Program-made: the position numbers and the translations under genes | Source: Paenibacillus sp. FSL H8-0332 | Lineage (GTDB): Bacteria; Bacillota; Bacilli; Paenibacillales; Paenibacillaceae | DNA: 64,000 bases | Direction of reading: 5' to 3' | Assembly: GCF_037963835.1 (NCBI RefSeq) | Contig: NZ_CP150145.1 | Span: forward strand, 1,612,001 to 1,676,000 | Shown: in pieces, positions 38,448 through 46,492 of the stretch | Position numbering within the stretch: the stretch's first letter is position 1 | Layout: each line of letters begins with the position of its first letter | Notes under the pieces: generated by a model | What the model saw: the letters and a program-made list of their open reading frames with translations, nothing else | Told to the model about the DNA's origin: nothing | Database searches by the model: none

Positions 38448-39544
38448 CCAGCTATTATCCGCCCATCTCCTATATAGTGCCGCCGTCCGAGGACGGCTGG
38501 CTGCTCAAAACCATTCTGCAAAAGCGGATGGAAGTCTCCCGCAAGCTGCTCTCCCGGCTCAAAATGACAGACCTCGGCATTACCCTGAACGGAGAGCGTG
38601 TCTATATCAGCGTCAAGGTGAACAGCGGGGATCAGGTCCAGATCCGAATGGAGGAGGAGACGTCAGAGGATATTTTGCCGCAGCCGATTCCCTTCGAGAT
38701 TCTGTATGAGGACGGGCATCTGCTTGTGGTCAGCAAGGCCGCAGGAATGATCGTCCATCCGACCCACGGCCATTATACCGAGACCCTGGCGAACGGTGTG
38801 GTCCATTACTGGGCAGAGAAGGGCGAGCGGGTCCGCTTCCGCCCCGTACACCGGCTGGATCAGGAGACCTCCGGGGTGCTGGTGATTGCTAAGAATCCGT
38901 ACAGCCACCAGCACATCTCCGAGCAGATGATTGCCGGAACGGTGGACAAGCGGTATACCGCGTTCGTGCACGGTGTTCCTGCTCTGCCCAGCGGCGATAT
39001 CGACGGCCCGATCGACCGCGACCCGCTGGAGCCGCACCGGCGGATCGTGACGCCGGACGGCTATCCCTCCTTGACCCGGTATGAGGTCAAGGAGGTCTAT
39101 GGCAGCGCCGCTTCACGCGTCGAGCTGAAGCTGGAGAGCGGGCGCACCCACCAGATCCGGGTGCATATGGGGTCGGTCGGCTGCCCGCTGATCGGTGACG
39201 GGATGTACAGTCACCCGCTGTATGGGCAGGCGGCTGGCAGCCGGGCGGAGGCGGCAGCGCCGGGCGGGGAGCGGCGTGCGGGAGAGTCGGCGGTGACCGT
39301 AGGCGGCGAGAAGCAGCAGGTGAAAGAGCTGGCGGTGACCGCAGACGGTGCGGCGCTGTCGCCGGACGACGCCGCCCGGCTCGCGCAGATCGCGGAGCTG
39401 GACGCGGCCATTCCGCGCCAGGCGCTGCATGCGGTGCGGCTGGCCTTCCGGCATCCGGTGACACATGCCGAGCTGGTGTTCGAGGCTCCGCTGCCGCCGG
39501 ATATGGCGCTGCTGCAGGAGAAGCTCCGGCAGTCGGCGCGGTAA
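38444..39544 (+). CDS. RluA-family pseudouridine synthase
   Basis: 366 residues, ATGA overlap with the adenosyltransferase gene. The catalytic Asp is D139 in HRLDQETSGVLVIAK. An S4-like N-terminal region (SRKLLSRLKMTDLGITLNG) precedes the catalytic domain. RluA-type enzymes modify uridines in 23S rRNA or tRNA. A Gly/Ala/Glu-rich segment of ~62 residues (about 262-325) is inserted between GDGMYS and the last strand (RQALHAVRLAF), longer than in usual relatives. Function of the insert unknown. Confidence 0.85.
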   Translation: MTSYYPPISYIVPPSEDGWLLKTILQKRMEVSRKLLSRLKMTDLGITLNGERVYISVKVNSGDQVQIRMEEETSEDILPQPIPFEILYEDGHLLVVSKAAGMIVHPTHGHYTETLANGVVHYWAEKGERVRFRPVHRLDQETSGVLVIAKNPYSHQHISEQMIAGTVDKRYTAFVHGVPALPSGDIDGPIDRDPLEPHRRIVTPDGYPSLTRYEVKEVYGSAASRVELKLESGRTHQIRVHMGSVGCPLIGDGMYSHPLYGQAAGSRAEAAAPGGERRAGESAVTVGGEKQQVKELAVTADGAALSPDDAARLAQIAELDAAIPRQALHAVRLAFRHPVTHAELVFEAPLPPDMALLQEKLRQSAR

Positions 39545-39638
39545 GTAAGCGCCGGATATGTTCTGGCCGCAGCTGCCATCTGCAGCAGCATGCAACATTT
39601 TACATGTACTTTATATTTTTATATAGAAGGAGAAGCCG

Positions 39639-40004
39639 ATGAGTGACCTCAAGGTATATCAATATCCGAAATGCAGCACCTGCCGCAGCGCAGTGAAATG
39701 GCTGAAGGAAGCAGGGCATGAGCTGGAGCTGCAGCATATCGCAGAGCAGCCGCCAACCGTGGAGGAGCTGCGCGAACTGGTGAAGCACAGCGGGCTGCCG
39801 CTGAAGAAGTTTTTTAATACGAGTGGTGAGGTCTACCGGGAGCTTGGCCTGAAGGACAAGCTTGCAGACTTAAGCGAAGACGAGCAGCTCGCGCTGCTGT
39901 CCGCACATGGGATGCTGATTAAGCGTCCGGTAGTCACTGATGGCAAGAAGGTCACCGTAGGCTACAAGGAAGACCAGTACGCTGAAGCTTGGAGCAACGC
40001 CTAA
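39639..40004 (+). CDS. ArsC/Spx-family thioredoxin-fold protein
   Basis: 121 residues, ATG with GAAGGAG upstream. The N-terminal C-S-T-C pair (KCSTCRSAVKWLKE) and the RPVVTDGKKVTVGY strand are typical of YffB/Spx/MgsR-like ArsC-fold proteins. It could be a reductase or a regulator. The arsenate-reductase Arg triad is not clear, so arsenate reduction is not claimed. Next gene starts 27 bp later. Confidence 0.8.
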   Translation: MSDLKVYQYPKCSTCRSAVKWLKEAGHELELQHIAEQPPTVEELRELVKHSGLPLKKFFNTSGEVYRELGLKDKLADLSEDEQLALLSAHGMLIKRPVVTDGKKVTVGYKEDQYAEAWSNA

Positions 40005-40031
40005 ATTAAGGAATACAAGGAGAGGTTACAC

Positions 40032-40973
40032 ATGAGCACAGCAACAGAAATGAAGGGCCGGGTCATGATCGTCGATGGAATGGCTCTGCTGTTCCGCGCT
40101 TTTTATGCTACCTCTTATGGTGGATATATCCGCAAGACCCGCGCCGGGCTGCCGACGAATGCGGTGTATGGATTTTTGCAGTATTTTTTCGACGCGGTGA
40201 GTACGTTTGAGCCTTCACATGTGGTCTGCTGCTGGGATATGGGCAAGGGCACGTTCCGCTCGGAGAAGTATGACGGGTACAAGGCGAACCGCATTGACGC
40301 GCCGCTGGAGCTGATCCCGCAGTTCGACCTCGTGAAGGAGGTTGTGGCGGAGCTGGGTGTGCCGAATATCGGCCTGGTGGGGTACGAGGCAGATGACTGC
40401 ATCGGTACACTGGCTTCGTGCTACAGCGGGGAGTCGGAGGTCTATATTCTAACGGGGGACCACGACATGCTTCAGCTGGTGAATGACAGCGTCAAGGTCG
40501 TGATTATGAAAAAAGGCCGCTCCAACTATAAATTGTATGATCCGGCTGAGCTTTTGGCAGAACGGGGCCTTACTCCTGCGCAGGTGATCGACTTGAAGGG
40601 CTTCATGGGCGACACCAGCGATAATTATCCCGGCGTGAAGGGCATAGGCGAGAAGACCGCCACCAAGCTGCTGACGGAATACGGCACGGTGGAAGGGGTC
40701 ATTGAGAACCTGCATCTGCTGCCTAAGGGCGTACGCGCCAAGATTGAAGCGGATCTCGACATGCTGCATCTCTCCAGGGAGCTGGCGGAGATCCGCTGCG
40801 ATGTGCCCGTAGTCTGCGAGCTGGCCGAATGTCTCTGGGAGCTGCAGCGGGATACGGCGGCACGCAAGTTCCAGGAGCTGGAGTTCGGCAGCCTGATGCA
40901 TCTGATCGGCGGAATCGCCGAGGTGCGGGATGACCGGGGGATCGTGCAGATTGAGCTGGGGGATCTGGGCTGA
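40032..40973 (+). CDS. Stand-alone 5'-3' exonuclease (PolA N-domain-like)
   Basis: 313 residues, ATG with AAGGAGAGG upstream. The N-terminal MIVDGMALLFRAFYA and acidic cluster (YEADDCIGTL, ILTGDHDMLQL) supply the two metal sites, and the helix-three-turn-helix FMGDTSDNYPGVKGIGEKTA binds DNA. Length and content match the FEN-like domain of DNA polymerase I, but polymerase and proofreading domains are absent. Such stand-alone exonucleases are known in Bacillales; a role in Okazaki or repair flap removal is inferred. Confidence 0.88.
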   Translation: MSTATEMKGRVMIVDGMALLFRAFYATSYGGYIRKTRAGLPTNAVYGFLQYFFDAVSTFEPSHVVCCWDMGKGTFRSEKYDGYKANRIDAPLELIPQFDLVKEVVAELGVPNIGLVGYEADDCIGTLASCYSGESEVYILTGDHDMLQLVNDSVKVVIMKKGRSNYKLYDPAELLAERGLTPAQVIDLKGFMGDTSDNYPGVKGIGEKTATKLLTEYGTVEGVIENLHLLPKGVRAKIEADLDMLHLSRELAEIRCDVPVVCELAECLWELQRDTAARKFQELEFGSLMHLIGGIAEVRDDRGIVQIELGDLG

Positions 40974-40994
40974 GGCCGGAATAGACAGCAAACC

Positions 40995-41043
40995 AAACAA
41001 GACAGTAGATACTCACCTATCGTGAGCGTGTACTGTCTTGTTT
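40995..41043. terminator. Bidirectional hairpin between convergent genes
   Basis: AAACAAGACAGTA (40995-41007) pairs with its exact complement at 41031-41043, with an inner CTCAC/GTGAG stem. It overlaps the last codons of the minus-strand methyltransferase-like gene. T-richness is modest on both sides. Confidence 0.6.
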
Positions 41044-41994
41044 GCGTGTGAAGAGATAGATCGCATTATCCTCAGAGGGCGGCACAAGCAGGCGGGATAA
41101 TTCCTCATTCAGCTCCATGCTGAAATGCTTAGCCTTATCATACGCGTCGAAGTCACCGGTGATCGCCGGGTCTCTTGTGCCGATTACAATATACAATTCT
41201 ACAGATTCCGTATTAAAAACATGCTTCTCATACGGGTTGCCGGGCACCGGCCAGGAACAAAGCACAACCTTAGGAGCGTATTTGCTCAGAGCGGCTTTGG
41301 CATCGGCTTTTTCCACAAAATCCGGGTAGGTGATATAATGCGCCCAGCTATAATCATCGGTTGCCCGGCAGGCTGTGCCGTTATCGTTAAGGAATCTCGT
41401 CAAGGTACCGTCACCCGCACCAATCTCCAGGCACTCCTTATCCCCGATCAGAGCGGACAGGCGCTTGATTAACGAACGGGAATAGAAGCAATAGATCCCT
41501 TGTTTATTGACAAGCGGCATCAGCATCCGGGGGCGGATAATCAGCTTCCAGCATACCCGGAACAGAGGGAGCGATACGGGCTTGCGTACAAGCTTTTCCT
41601 TGAACAGGAGCTTCTGCAGAATATAACCGTCCCAGAGATTGAACCGGACAGGCCCGGAGGCTGATTCGGCTGACACCGCTAATTGCAGCTGTTCGATCAG
41701 ATAAATGGCAAAGCGGGCTTTAATAATATTAGGAAGAAAAGCGTTAATGGTGGTTTGATTAAAGCCGCTTTTGACAATTTTGCTCTTCGCTATTTTGGCG
41801 CTGCTTGTATAGCTGGCGAGCAAATTATGGATCAGGTTGGCGCGCTTTTGGCTCGATAGGGCATTGATCTCAAGCAGCACTTCTTCCTTGTACTCCGGAT
41901 ATTCTGACAAAAGCGTGCGGGTATCGGTCTCATTCCTCAGAATTTGCTCGGCGGCCGTCTTGCTGAAGGTTAGCGCTCTCAGGTCCCGGCTCAA
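41017..41994 (-). CDS. Methyltransferase-like protein
   Basis: 325 residues. The C-terminal half has a SAM-binding motif I (CLEIGAGDGTLTRFL, ~190-205) and a later strand VVLCSWPVPGNPYEK, where the WP-P replaces the DPPY-type motif. The N-terminal ~150 residues are helical and unrecognised. The start overlaps the end of the deformylase-like gene by 4 bases (stop at 41991-41993), so translation is probably coupled. The pairing with a deformylase variant is unusual. Substrate unknown. Confidence 0.7.
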   Translation of the reverse strand: MSRDLRALTFSKTAAEQILRNETDTRTLLSEYPEYKEEVLLEINALSSQKRANLIHNLLASYTSSAKIAKSKIVKSGFNQTTINAFLPNIIKARFAIYLIEQLQLAVSAESASGPVRFNLWDGYILQKLLFKEKLVRKPVSLPLFRVCWKLIIRPRMLMPLVNKQGIYCFYSRSLIKRLSALIGDKECLEIGAGDGTLTRFLNDNGTACRATDDYSWAHYITYPDFVEKADAKAALSKYAPKVVLCSWPVPGNPYEKHVFNTESVELYIVIGTRDPAITGDFDAYDKAKHFSMELNEELSRLLVPPSEDNAIYLFTRKQDSTRSR

Positions 41995-42404
41995 ATGACA
42001 ATACCCTCGCAGTGATCCACCTCATGCTGGATAACCTGCGCCGTAAATCCGGTAAAGCTATCCCGGTGCTTCTTGAAATTATAATCGAGGTACTCTACCT
42101 CAATATAGTCGTATCGTTTCGCCGGGCGTACGCCTTCGAGCGACAGGCAGCCTTCCTCAGTGTCATAAGGACGGGCACGCTTGACGATCACCGGATTGAT
42201 CATCGAAAGGGTCAGCTGCTGCTCGACGCGGATGGCAATGATGCGTTTATTGATGCCAATCATGTCCGCAGCCATGCCGACGCACCGGTCGGAGTTGGCG
42301 TTCAGGGTCTCCACAAGATCCATTAACACGGGCAGATCCTTTTCCGTAGCCGGAGCAGACTTCTGGCTTAGAAGCGATATATCTTTACTGATAGGTCTAA
42401 TCAT
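41991..42404 (-). CDS. def: Peptide-deformylase-like protein (variant motif I)
   Basis: 137 residues from the ATG at 42404 (GGAG 6 nt upstream; the ATG at 42407 is closer). Motif II EEGCLSL supplies the metal Cys, and motif III QHEVDHCEG supplies the HExxH. Motif I reads VGMAADMIG, where the catalytic Gln of the usual GLAAPQVG is replaced by Met. Small PDFs of this type occur in Firmicutes; whether they deformylate N-formyl-Met or act on another formyl or amide substrate is unclear. Fused by overlap to a methyltransferase-like gene. Confidence 0.75.
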   Translation of the reverse strand: MIRPISKDISLLSQKSAPATEKDLPVLMDLVETLNANSDRCVGMAADMIGINKRIIAIRVEQQLTLSMINPVIVKRARPYDTEEGCLSLEGVRPAKRYDYIEVEYLDYNFKKHRDSFTGFTAQVIQHEVDHCEGIVI

Positions 42405-42501
42405 CATACTCTCCAATTATGCTGTATTTGTGTGTCCATAATATCATTTTTGGCGGGGAAGTGAAATGCGGGAGTGCGGGAAGTTCTGCTTAAGATAAAG
42501 A

Positions 42502-42531
42502 TTGACGAACCGGAGGAAGCTTGATTATAAT
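42502..42531 (+). promoter_or_regulatory. SigA-type promoter of the arabinofuranosidase gene
   Basis: TTGACG (42502-42507) and TATAAT (42526-42531) are separated by 18 bp. The dyad operator begins directly after. Confidence 0.75.
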
Positions 42532-42532
42532 G

Positions 42533-42568
42533 TTAATATAAGTGTTAAATGATTAACAAATATATTAA
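42533..42568. promoter_or_regulatory. 36-bp nested dyad, candidate operator
   Basis: Perfectly symmetric around 42550.5: TTAATAT, 4 nt, GTTAA, 4 nt, TTAAC, 4 nt, ATATTAA. It covers the expected transcription start, so a repressor binding here would block the arabinofuranosidase promoter. The ArsR-type regulator at 44942-45874 is one candidate binder. Confidence 0.65.
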
Positions 42569-42592
42569 TCTAAAGAGGAGCGTTAACTTCCC

Positions 42593-44086
42593 ATGGCAGA
42601 ACGCATTGTACTGAACACCGACATCCGCAAAGGTAAGATTGACCGCAACATCTACGGACATTTCGCTGAGCATCTTGGACGCTGTATCTATGAAGGCATC
42701 TGGGTTGGCGAAGATTCCCCAATTCCGAACACTAAGGGTATCCGCAACGACGTAGTGGAAGCGCTTAAGGAAATGAAGATTCCGGTACTTCGCTGGCCGG
42801 GCGGCTGCTTCGCCGATGAATACCACTGGAAGGACGGTATCGGCCCGAGCGAAGAGCGCAAGCGTATGATTAACACACACTGGGGCGGTGCGGTAGAGAA
42901 TAACCATTTCGGTACGCATGAATTCATGCTCCTCTGCGCGATGCTGGAATGTGAGCCGTACATCAACGGTAACGTAGGTAGCGGAACTGTTCAAGAGATG
43001 TCCGAGTGGGTGGAATATCTGACCTTCAACGGAGTCTCGCCAATGGCTGAGCTGCGTCAGAAGAACGGCCAGGAAGATGCCTGGAGTGTCAAGTATTTCG
43101 GCGTGGGCAACGAGAACTGGGGCTGCGGCGGTAACATGCGTCCTGAATTCTATGCCGATCTGTACCGCCAATATCAGACGTATGTACGTAACTATGGAGA
43201 CAACAAGATCCACCGGATCGCGTGCGGGGCGAATGCGGATGACTATAACTGGACGGAAGTGCTGATGCGCGAAGCTACCCGCTTCATGGATTCCCTTACC
43301 CTGCACTATTACACCCTGCCTAATTCGGACTGGAATCATAAGGGCGCGGCTACAGGCTTCGGAACAGACGAATACTTCACAACGTTGAAGAAGGCACTGT
43401 TCATGGATGAGCTGGTTACCCGCCATATCGCTATCATGGATAAATACGATCCTGAGAAAAGAGTCGGCCTAATCGTTGACGAATGGGGCACCTGGTATGA
43501 TGTTGAGCCGGGTACGAACCCGGGCTTCCTCTACCAGCAGAACACGATCCGCGATGCGCTGGTGGCCGGCTTGACGCTGAATATTTTCCACAAGCACAGT
43601 GACCGTGTACGGATGGCGAACATTGCCCAGACCGTGAACGTGCTGCAGGCTGTTATTCTGACCGAAGGCGAGAAAATGCTCCTGACTCCAACCTACCATG
43701 TATTCAACATGTACAAGGTGCATCAGGATGCAGAATTGCTGGAGCTGACTGTGGACAGCCCGGTATACAGCTATGAAGGCGTAGAGATTCCTGAAGTCTC
43801 GGCTTCGGCTTCAGTCAATGCTGAGGGCATCATTCATGTCAGCCTGTGTAACCTGAATCACGCATCATCGGCAGTGTTACCGCTTGCCCTGCGCGGACTG
43901 GCTGGTCAAGCATCCGTAAGCGGAACAACGCTGGCCGGAGCTTCCATCGATGCCCACAATAGCTTTGAGCAGCCGGAAGCTGTAACTCCGCAGGCATTCA
44001 ACGCCTTCAAGCTTGAAGGGGATACGCTGACTGTAGAGCTGCCGCCAATGTCGGTAACGGTACTGGCCATCACTCCACAAGCCTAA
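42593..44086 (+). CDS. abfA: GH51 alpha-N-arabinofuranosidase
   Basis: 497 residues, ATG with AAGAGGAG upstream. The N-terminal [26 protein letters not shown] start, the acid/base E174 in [10 protein letters not shown] and the nucleophile E297 in VDEWGTWYD are all intact. The enzyme removes arabinose side chains from arabinan or arabinoxylan oligosaccharides, acting as a cytoplasmic hexamer in related bacteria (no signal peptide here). Expression is probably arabinose-induced through the dyad at 42533-42568. The next gene is an unrelated small protein 12 bp on. Confidence 0.95.
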   Translation: MAERIVLNTDIRKGKIDRNIYGHFAEHLGRCIYEGIWVGEDSPIPNTKGIRNDVVEALKEMKIPVLRWPGGCFADEYHWKDGIGPSEERKRMINTHWGGAVENNHFGTHEFMLLCAMLECEPYINGNVGSGTVQEMSEWVEYLTFNGVSPMAELRQKNGQEDAWSVKYFGVGNENWGCGGNMRPEFYADLYRQYQTYVRNYGDNKIHRIACGANADDYNWTEVLMREATRFMDSLTLHYYTLPNSDWNHKGAATGFGTDEYFTTLKKALFMDELVTRHIAIMDKYDPEKRVGLIVDEWGTWYDVEPGTNPGFLYQQNTIRDALVAGLTLNIFHKHSDRVRMANIAQTVNVLQAVILTEGEKMLLTPTYHVFNMYKVHQDAELLELTVDSPVYSYEGVEIPEVSASASVNAEGIIHVSLCNLNHASSAVLPLALRGLAGQASVSGTTLAGASIDAHNSFEQPEAVTPQAFNAFKLEGDTLTVELPPMSVTVLAITPQA

Positions 44087-44098
44087 GGAGAGAACCGG

Positions 44099-44374
44099 AT
44101 GACAACCACTTCAGCCTGCAAAGGATGCCGGGAGGAGTACAAGGTCACGGAAGCGCAGATTGCCCGCATTCTGGCGTCCTCCATGTTCAACCCCGGCAAT
44201 ACCGCTTCAGACGAGGTTTATGCCGAGCGGCTTGCGCTTTGCGGGGCTTGCCCCAAGCTGCAGGATGGCGTAACCTGTACCGCCTGCGGCTGTATCATTC
44301 CCGTTGTTGCCCGGCTGAAGGCCCGCAGCTGTCCGCTGCCGGGCGGCGGAAAGTGGCAGCCGGTGGCGGAATGA
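44099..44374 (+). CDS. Small cysteine-rich protein (DUF6171-like)
   Basis: 91 residues. Cysteines form C-x2-C-[R] near the start (ACKGCREEY), then LCGACPKL and TCTACGCIIP, giving two zinc-ribbon-type pairs. I recognise this arrangement as the DUF6171 type. It is co-oriented with the arabinofuranosidase gene with a 12-bp gap, so probably on one transcript, ended by the terminator at 44459. Function unknown. Confidence 0.7.
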   Translation: MTTTSACKGCREEYKVTEAQIARILASSMFNPGNTASDEVYAERLALCGACPKLQDGVTCTACGCIIPVVARLKARSCPLPGGGKWQPVAE

Positions 44375-44458
44375 CGGCCCACGCCTGACGGCATGGGGCC
44401 AGGCGAAATAGATAGGCTAGAAGCCGCTCTTGCCATAAGAGACGGATCGATCACCGAT

Positions 44459-44503
44459 AGCCCCTCCAACCTGCATAATGCGGTGGTTGGAGGGGCTTTT
44501 TTT
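44459..44503 (+). terminator. Strong intrinsic terminator
   Basis: AGCCCCTCCAACC (44459-44471) pairs with GGTTGGAGGGGCT (44485-44497), then seven T. It ends the abfA transcript. Confidence 0.9.
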
Positions 44504-44526
44504 GCGTTGTGGAGGAGAGGGGGAGG

Positions 44527-44795
44527 AAGAGGAAATGAGAGGGATAAATCCCTCTGATGCGGCTGAAAGTGGGCTGGATGAGGAAAAGAGAGGGATAAAT
44601 CCCATTGATGCCGCAGAAAGTGGGCTGGAGGAGGAAATGAGAGGGATAAATCCCACTGATACGGCGGGAAGTGGGCTGGATGAGGAAAAGAGAGGGATAA
44701 ATCCCTCTAATGCGGCGGGAAATGGGCTGGGTGAGGAAAAGAGAGGGATAAATCCCTCTAATGCGGCAGAAAGTGGGCAGCTGAGCGGAAATGAG
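44527..44795. repeat. 51-bp tandem repeat (five copies)
   Basis: The motif GAGAGGGATAAATCCC starts at 44537, 44588, 44639, 44690 and 44741, exactly 51 bp apart. Each unit also carries GCGG, AAGTGGGCTGG and GAGGAAA blocks with small changes, and a partial sixth copy ends near 44795. As 51 is a multiple of three, reading frames stay open on both strands, but no ribosome site supports either, so I treat it as non-coding. The core AGAGGGAT-AA-ATCCCTCT can form a hairpin in three of the copies. Confidence 0.9.
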
Positions 44796-44941
44796 GAGTA
44801 GTGGCTCCCAAAGTAAATCAAAAACTAACCTAATTAGTCTAACTATCTAACCAATCAAACCAATCAAAACTAATTAGTCTATCAATCTTCCTATCCAACC
44901 TATCTAACAGACAGCCTGCTAGATAGCTACCAGACGAGCCT
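44796..44941. other. G-poor stretch after the minisatellite
   Basis: Between about 44816 and 44920 the plus strand holds almost no G. It contains CTAATTAGTCTA twice and many CCAATCAAA and CTATC-type blocks. No ORF or promoter is apparent. Confidence 0.5.
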
Positions 44942-45874
44942 TTATAAAGAACCCGGAATATCTGCCACACCATCCGTATAAAACAGCTCAAACACAAGAT
45001 CCTCGTTATAATTCCCGAAGCCCTTGCCGAACAGGGTGAGACCGCCGATGTGCTCGGCATCCTCCTCCACAGAGAGCCGGAAGGTCCATTGTTTGTTACG
45101 GATGCCTACCTGATCCAGGGTGACCTCGGACAGCTTCTGCCCATCCATGAAAGTGCCCGTCTGCGTAATCCGCAGCTGCTTGAGCAGGCCGTATTGATTG
45201 GTGAGTGCAGGCCACCAGGCTGGTGTGTATTTTCCCGGATTATCTCCGTAGTCACCGGGGCTGGTCCAGAAGCCGAGCGATTGTCCGTTCAGCGTGAAGG
45301 TAATATCCGACGGCCAGTTGTTGTTGACCGACGGGGCTTCGGAGGCAATCTCCATCGTGATGGCAAGCTCCTCCGGCTGCTGGCTCGACAGCAGGAAATT
45401 CGGGATTTTATACTCGACGAACCCCTTGCCGAACCAGAGAATCCCGGCGTTCACCCGCTCCTGATCCCAGAAGTAACGGGGATCGTCAAAGTGCCCGATG
45501 ACCCTCTCTGTCGTAGACAGTCCGCAGGTAGGCTCGATCTGGAAGTCGGAATAATGCCCCACCGGAATGTCCTTGCGGTATCCTCTGCGCGGAGTCCGGG
45601 CCTGTCCCGGAAAAACAATCTCAGCCCCGTCGGCGGCCAGTGTACAGATCTTCTGCAGACCGCTTTTGCCGGGAGCCATATGGCTGCGGATCAGCCCGGC
45701 GGCTTCGAGCTTGCGCACATGCATGGTCATAATCGCACTGCTGAGCTTGAGGGCTGCGGCCAGCTCCTTCACGTTCATGGGGGTATCGGACAGCAGCCGC
45801 AGCATATGCAGGCGCACGGTACTGGACAGGGCCTCGTACACAGGCAGAGATTGTTCAGTTAGATCAAGTTTCAT
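44942..45874 (-). CDS. ArsR-type winged-helix regulator with large C-terminal ligand domain
   Basis: 310 residues. The N-terminal ~85 residues form an ArsR/SmtB-like winged helix (NVKELAAALKLSSAIMTMHVRKLEAAGLI). The cysteine metal sites of classic ArsR are absent. The remaining ~220 residues are beta-rich (ILWFGKGFVEYKIPNFLL, DITFTLNGQSLGFWTSPGD), repeat a LFGKGFGNYN-type phrase, and probably form a carbohydrate-binding-type sandwich. It faces the arabinofuranosidase gene across the minisatellite, so sugar-responsive control of that gene is plausible. An AT-rich near-dyad at 45894-45918 lies just upstream of its start. Confidence 0.7.
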   Translation of the reverse strand: MKLDLTEQSLPVYEALSSTVRLHMLRLLSDTPMNVKELAAALKLSSAIMTMHVRKLEAAGLIRSHMAPGKSGLQKICTLAADGAEIVFPGQARTPRRGYRKDIPVGHYSDFQIEPTCGLSTTERVIGHFDDPRYFWDQERVNAGILWFGKGFVEYKIPNFLLSSQQPEELAITMEIASEAPSVNNNWPSDITFTLNGQSLGFWTSPGDYGDNPGKYTPAWWPALTNQYGLLKQLRITQTGTFMDGQKLSEVTLDQVGIRNKQWTFRLSVEEDAEHIGGLTLFGKGFGNYNEDLVFELFYTDGVADIPGSL

Positions 45875-45893
45875 CGGATGCCTCCACGTTCAG

Positions 45894-45918
45894 GTTATAT
45901 AGTTAATAATTATATTAC
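45894..45918. promoter_or_regulatory. AT-rich imperfect dyad upstream of the ArsR-type gene
   Basis: GTTATATAGTTA and AATTATATTAC are near complements (10 of 12 positions) in a 25-bp stretch about 20 bp upstream of the start codon. It shares GTTAA and ATATTA half-site parts with the arabinofuranosidase dyad. Weak evidence. Confidence 0.3.
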
Positions 45919-45977
45919 TCAAATAAAATTTCTACAAGCCAAGATTGTCCGCAGGCCAGCTTTTCCAATTTATATCA

Positions 45978-46006
45978 CAGACACGCTAAGCCGAGTCCGC
46001 TATGAT
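45978..46006 (+). promoter_or_regulatory. SigA-like promoter of the cobalamin operon
   Basis: CAGACA (45978-45983) and TATGAT (46001-46006) are separated by 17 bp. A start near 46013 would be just before the riboswitch. Not tested by other evidence. Confidence 0.45.
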
Positions 46007-46018
46007 GTGAGATGAATT

Positions 46019-46194
46019 AGCGGTGAAACAAGGTGCTCTTGTCGGAAGCGGCAAGGGATAACAGGGAATCGGGTGCAACTCCCGAGCGGTCCCGCCACTG
46101 TATGGAAGAGCTGCACTTCATAATGTCACTCGGGAAGCCCCGGGGAAGACGAAGCCTGCGGCGCCTGTATTCCAAGCCAGGAGACCTACCTTGT
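46019..46194 (+). ncRNA. Cobalamin (AdoCbl) riboswitch aptamer
   Basis: The diagnostic blocks are present: GGGAATC and GGGTGCAACTCCCGAGCGGTCCC-type core with GCCACTG at 46094-46100, and the B12 box AAGCCAGGAGACCTACC at 46174-46190. P1 can form between ACAAGGT (46028-46034) and ACCTTGT (46188-46194). It lies upstream of the cobalt transporter and biosynthesis genes, so B12 should shut the operon. Termination is presumably by the hairpin at 46421-46445. Confidence 0.95.
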
Positions 46195-46420
46195 CGACGC
46201 ACACCACGACTCTACGCGGATAGGAGCGGTGTACGGATAGGTTAATGAGAAGAGGCGTTCTGCCCTGATGGACCGGAGGAATCTTGAGTGTAGAGAGGCC
46301 CCCCGGTTTATAGCTGTTGGATACAAGGATACGGCCCCTAGTGATGGGACGATGAGAAGCACCTTGTTCCGCTTAGCCACGGGTTGCGCGCTCTATCGAA
46401 CTTGCCTGCGTACATACACT
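46195..46420 (+). other. Long leader between riboswitch and terminator
   Basis: About 225 nt with no ORF. It contains a second copy of the P1 strand context: bases 46358-46373 pair with 46019-46037 (16 bp with a 3-nt bulge). Further GC-rich stems are visible (ACACC/GGTGT; CCGGAGG/CCCCCGG). It may act in the expression platform. Confidence 0.5.
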
Positions 46421-46445
46421 CCCACCCTTTAGGGTGGGTTTTTTT
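46421..46445 (+). terminator. Intrinsic terminator of the cobalamin leader
   Basis: CCCACCCT and AGGGTGGG form a stem with a 2-nt loop, then seven T. It lies 48 bp before cbiM and probably serves as the attenuator of the riboswitch. Confidence 0.85.
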
Positions 46446-46492
46446 GGCTTTAAAATCTTTAACGGGAAATGAACAAACATGGAGGGTGACAA

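Noticed and set aside
39639..40004. Arsenate reductase
   Set aside because: Only the fold and the CxxC motif fit; the Arg residues for arsenate reduction could not be confirmed.
44527..44795. CRISPR array
   Set aside because: Units are 51 bp with no variable spacers between identical repeats, and no cas genes are near.
44478..44801. 107-codon ORF and its mirror on the minus strand across the 51-bp repeat
   Set aside because: The start lies inside a terminator stem, there is no ribosome site, and the frames stay open only because the repeat length is a multiple of three.
46033..46250. Short ORFs inside the riboswitch leader
   Set aside because: The region is structured RNA with the B12 box, and the ORFs have no ribosome site or family match.
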